NCBI GenBank assembly: GCA_026874595.1
Contig: CM049306.1
Span: 79,572,142 to 79,636,141 of the forward strand
Length of the DNA stretch: 64,000 nt
Direction: 5' to 3'
Source of the DNA: Sipunculus nudus
Lineage: Eukaryota; Annelida; Sipuncula; Golfingiida; Sipunculidae
In this document: positions 60,973 through 64,000 of the stretch, in pieces
Numbering within the stretch: the first letter of the stretch is position 1
Layout of the letters: every line of letters starts with the position of its first letter
Position numbers and translations under genes: made by a program
Notes under the pieces: model-generated
Database searches by the model: none
Told to the model about the DNA's origin: nothing
What the model saw: the letters and a program-made list of their open reading frames with translations, nothing else

Positions 60973-61123
60973 CCTCTTTGTATCAGCACACTTTCATAGG
61001 AACCAGCGAAGTGGCGTCACTACCCTGACTGGTATTATACATACTACATGTGTCGACACGGCGACTTTGCATGCAGCAGTGATAAACTGATGGCCTTTTA
61101 TGGTGTGCATCAAATATTATATA

Positions 61124-61205
61124 GAAAGATGTTGAATGGCCATGCTGGTCCATCTCACAGAGATATAGAACAAGAATACACAGAAAAAGTCGGATCACCC
61201 CGTAT
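61124..61205 (-). mobile_element. SINE tail copy (5'-truncated)
   Basis: 82 bp identical to 60819-60900 except for one base (CACAGAG versus CACGGAG). It lacks the tRNA-like head. The two tails lie in the same orientation 305 bp apart, so they either flank a tandem duplication or represent two insertions. Confidence 0.8.
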
Positions 61206-61765
61206 ATAAGTCACTTTTTAAATCCATATGGCTATCAACACTGGAGATATCATAAGAGGTGTGTGATTTTCACCAAATATGGACACATTAAAGGTCAAGG
61301 CCACTCTCATGGTAAAGGTCATGACCCAAATGTAAATAGACCTCATCCCATAACCCATCTCTCTACATGTGCATAATATGAAAGAAAACTGTCCATTCGT
61401 TCTTGACTTATAATGCTTACAGTACTGTCAAGTGGCAATTATGGGGGTATTAAAAGGCGTAAAAACAAGAAAAGGATAATAGGTGGCACCACCAGTTTCC
61501 AGTATATCACAAGGCTATCCAGGATCTTCGATCACCTTGATTTTTGGACCAGTCCATGCAAACTTACTTGAGATATTTAAGAATTTGTGTTATTTTCAGC
61601 AAAAATGGACCTATTCAAGGTCAAGGTCACTCTACCAGCATAGGTCAAGACCCCATTTTAAATAGGCTTCATCCCCTTACCTATATCTATACAAATGTAA
61701 AGTTTGAAAAAGATCAGTGAAATATTTTTTGAGTTATCCCGCTCACAAGAATATCTTGAGATACG

Positions 61766-62428
61766 GAAAATCACACAAATCACATTACGCTATTTATATA
61801 TAGATTCATTATATATATGGTGTTGTGGATAAATATATTTCAGAACGGTGTTCGGAACATGTATCGGAACAGCGTACTGTGGAAAACAGTCACCCAAAAC
61901 CAGTGTCTAACATGCAAGTGGTGGGGATCTTTGACAAATAGTCACCTACACATGTTTCATGTGACTGTTCAACAGTATTACATATACATACAAAGAAACC
62001 GTCCATGGAATAGACTTTAGAAGGAAATGCAAAATTTCCAGATTTAAAAGTCTTTAAAACAAAGAGCAATACATTAACATTATCATTGCAAATCAGATGG
62101 CATACGCATGTAAAACAAACAAATACCAGTACAAATGTACTAAATATACATTTTCACAGGGGTTTTACATTTGTAACTGCAGTAATGAGAAAAAAGTCTT
62201 GATGTAAAAAAAAATCTTAATTCAGTATTATGTGTTTACAACTTTTGTGGTGCCACTCCACACATGTACACATTATGAATTTGATTAACATTTTCTTTAC
62301 ATCTGATACATAGTATAGGCCTACATGTGTTGGTAAATATTTGTCAACGATCTCAATCGCATGCAAAGCCCTGCACTTCGTGCGACAAAGTGCATGCGAC
62401 TGTATAAGACCAAAACAAAAATAAAAGG
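61766..62428. other. Intergenic, nothing recognised
   Basis: AT-rich DNA with short TA runs; no supported exon. Confidence 0.35.
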
Positions 62429-62685
62429 TATGGTTCTCAGGCACCGCATCCCCCCCCCCCACATAAATAAAATTTATTTTGATTTTTATCTTTCAAGAAG
62501 ATAAAATAATACCATTTTGATCAGATTTCCTTTGTTATGAATTTCTTTTGTGTGTTTAGCATTAAATTGTATTATTTTCATTTTTTTCCTGATCATAAGA
62601 AATTTTTATCAAAACATACAAAACAAAGTAAAATATCGCCCGGCCTCACAGGTTTTTTAAATATAAAGTGCCTGAGAACCATTCC
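62427..62685. mobile_element. MITE, family M1, copy 2
   Basis: TATGGTTCTCAGGCAC at 62429-62444 is inverted as GTGCCTGAGAACCATT at 62668-62683 (one mismatch). The interior aligns with 7599-7866. Compensating changes in both TIRs relative to copy 1 (TTCAAGC to CTCAGGC) suggest a different subfamily rather than random decay. Confidence 0.8.
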
Positions 62686-62689
62686 TTTA

Positions 62690-62960
62690 TTCAGCCTATC
62701 CATTACGATTTTCTGTGACCCGGTTGATGTGCACTCAAGCATATCAGGTCATGAAGAGGGCTCCTGCAAAACAATTCTTTCAAAGAACCCCCTTTTGAGA
62801 AGGGATCGCCGATGAGGATTATATCGGGCCGGTCACCGCAAAATGAAAGAAAACCCCAGATAGGGCCCCCGGAGTAAAACCCTGTCCCGCCATCACACAC
62901 TCTATGGCCTTTGTGTTATCAGGCCCGAAGACAAAGAAAAGAGGCGCCCGCGGGGGATCA
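62690..62960. other. GC-rich unique segment, possible exon or promoter
   Basis: Richer in G+C and CpG than its surroundings (CGGGCCGGTCACCGC, GGCGCCCGCGGGGG). The minus strand carries GTGATGGCGGGACAGGG, a good start context, but the frame stops after 25 codons. The plus frame after TTTATTCAG (62685-62693) is open to 62815. Neither can be confirmed. Confidence 0.2.
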
Positions 62961-63231
62961 AATATTAAAATGATTAATTATGCACGCAATACACAAATAT
63001 AGCAAATAAAATTGGGTGGAATCTCTTCGTACAATCCCGGAGCACATGTATGTAAACAAGGCCTACAGGCCTAATGCGAACCTGTGCAAAGTTTAGGAGT
63101 ATGAATGGAAGTTTATTTTTAAAATTTAATATTGATCCTCCTTAGTCCTGCATATGTACCTTAGTCATTATGATTTCAGCAAAATGGACGTTTCTGACCT
63201 GCAAGTTTCGGACTAGGACATTTTAAAACCA

Positions 63232-64000
63232 GAATATGGGTAGTCGACAAGCCACTATGTGTATCCGCAGAAATCAGGTGGGACGGGTATAGTGAGGCAT
63301 GGATTAAGTGGCAAGGGGAATAGAGGTGGTGTGTTGCATATTAGCATGGATGTCTGCAGCTTAAACGTGAATGTAGGTGGTGCCACCTGTCATAAAATCG
63401 AGAAAATTGTCCAGGATGTATAAACCTGCAAAATTTCAGGTGGATAAGTCAAACCACTGCCGAGATATGAGTGATTTTATCCCAAGGCAGATCAACAGAT
63501 GGATGCTGTGCATAAGTGGTTGCAGGTGGCGCCAACAGCTATGTGAGATCTATACACATGCAAAATTTTGGCCTAATCGGTCAAACGGTTCCCGAGATAT
63601 GAGCTTGGATGTCTACAGAGTAAATGTGAATGTAGGTGGCGCCACCTGTCATAAAATCGAGAAAGCTGTCAAGGATGTAAATTACCTGCAAAATTTCAGG
63701 TGGATAAGTCAAACCACTGCTGAGATATGAGTGATTTTAACCTAAGGCAGATGAACAGATGGACGCTGTGCATAAATCGTTGCAGGTGGCACCACCAGTT
63801 TTGCCTATGATCAAGAGCTATGTGAGATCTATACACATGCAAAATTTTGGCCTAATCGGTCAAACCATTCCCGAGATATGAGCTTGGATGTCTGCAGCGT
63901 AAACATGAATGTAGGTGGCACCACCTGTCATAAAATCGAAAAAGCTGTCCAGGATGTATAAACCTGCAAAATTTCAGGTGGATAAGTCAAACCACTGCTG
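63232..64000 (+). repeat. Interspersed element, family A, copy 2, cut by window end
   Basis: Left end matches copy 1 (GGGTAGTCGACAAGC-ACTA, GTGTATCCGC, GCATGGATT-AGTGGCAAGGGG). Palindrome positions: GGTGGTGCCACC 63376, GGTGGCGCCAAC 63525, GGTGGCGCCACC 63635, GGTGGCACCACC 63785 and 63914. Spacings are 149, 110, 150 and 129; the 110 reflects a 19-base deletion at about 63537. The array continues beyond the window. Confidence 0.8.

Larger units (their letters stand above)
59242..61765 (+). repeat. Interspersed element, family B, copy 3, expanded and 3'-degraded
   Basis: Left hairpin TGGCACCGCAGGTGCCA at 59255-59271, then GAGTATCCCCAGACA and a C tract. The family B core (AAAGGTCATGACCC, GGTGGCACCACC at about 61483) returns at 61230-61750, but the 3' hairpin is absent. 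Between them lie a 289-bp tandem array and an inserted SINE, which inflate the element. Confidence 0.65.

Noticed and set aside
60824-61090. 88-codon frame over the SINE
   Set aside because: It reads antisense through the tRNA-like head and unrelated flank; no gene signal.

Overview
This window looks like nuclear DNA of an invertebrate animal, most likely a bivalve or other mollusc. The reasons are AT-rich intergenic DNA, spliced genes with consensus GT/AG borders, and very dense families of interspersed elements. Several of those elements have short inverted ends, end hairpins and tandemly repeated cores, an architecture known from bivalve 'pearl'/Helentron-like elements. The species assignment is inference. 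No bacterial operon, rRNA gene, CRISPR array or intact autonomous transposon was seen.

Genes. The one clearly recognisable gene is the 3' part of a matrix metalloproteinase (MMP) at 57-4796 (+). Four exons encode the second half of the zinc catalytic domain and a complete four-bladed hemopexin domain; the signal peptide, propeptide and first half of the catalytic domain lie left of the window. Exon 1 can also be read through its donor to a stop at 470-472 with AATAAA at 572, which would give a catalytic-domain-only form. A likely terminal exon of an unidentified minus-strand gene lies at 33060-33222. Weaker candidates are a CRE-containing promoter with a short first exon near 51016-51162 and a possible plus-strand exon from 55520.

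Layout. 1-5640: MMP gene, with simple repeats and repeat elements in its introns and presumed 3' UTR. 5.6-21 kb: mostly unrecognised AT-rich DNA with a MITE, GC-bounded repeats, a 156-bp TA tract and a 2.6-kb element with AGCTCAGCTGACT ends. 21.1-21.5 kb: relic of a non-LTR reverse transcriptase. 21.56-25.84 kb: a 4.3-kb minisatellite with ~23-bp units and a 1,178-bp higher-order period. 26.6-29.9 kb: tandem ~335-bp units. 33.06 kb: minus-strand exon. 33.6-35.4 kb: a palindrome-punctuated dimeric array, also present at 63.2 kb to the window end. 36.4-44.3 kb: further repeat elements, including a 0.6-kb foldback element at 43.66-44.25 kb. 46-48.7 kb: short satellites. 51.5-52.9 kb: a second hairpin-ended element and a TA-flanked MITE. 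56.6-58.6 kb: another ~335-bp-unit element. 59.2-61.8 kb: a third hairpin-ended element carrying a 289-bp array rich in nuclear-receptor-like half-sites and an inserted tRNA-derived SINE. 62.4 kb: second copy of the MITE.

The most unusual pattern is that three otherwise different repeat families share one 12-bp palindrome, GGTGGCGCCACC, in their tandem cores, and two of them also share a 3' end module.
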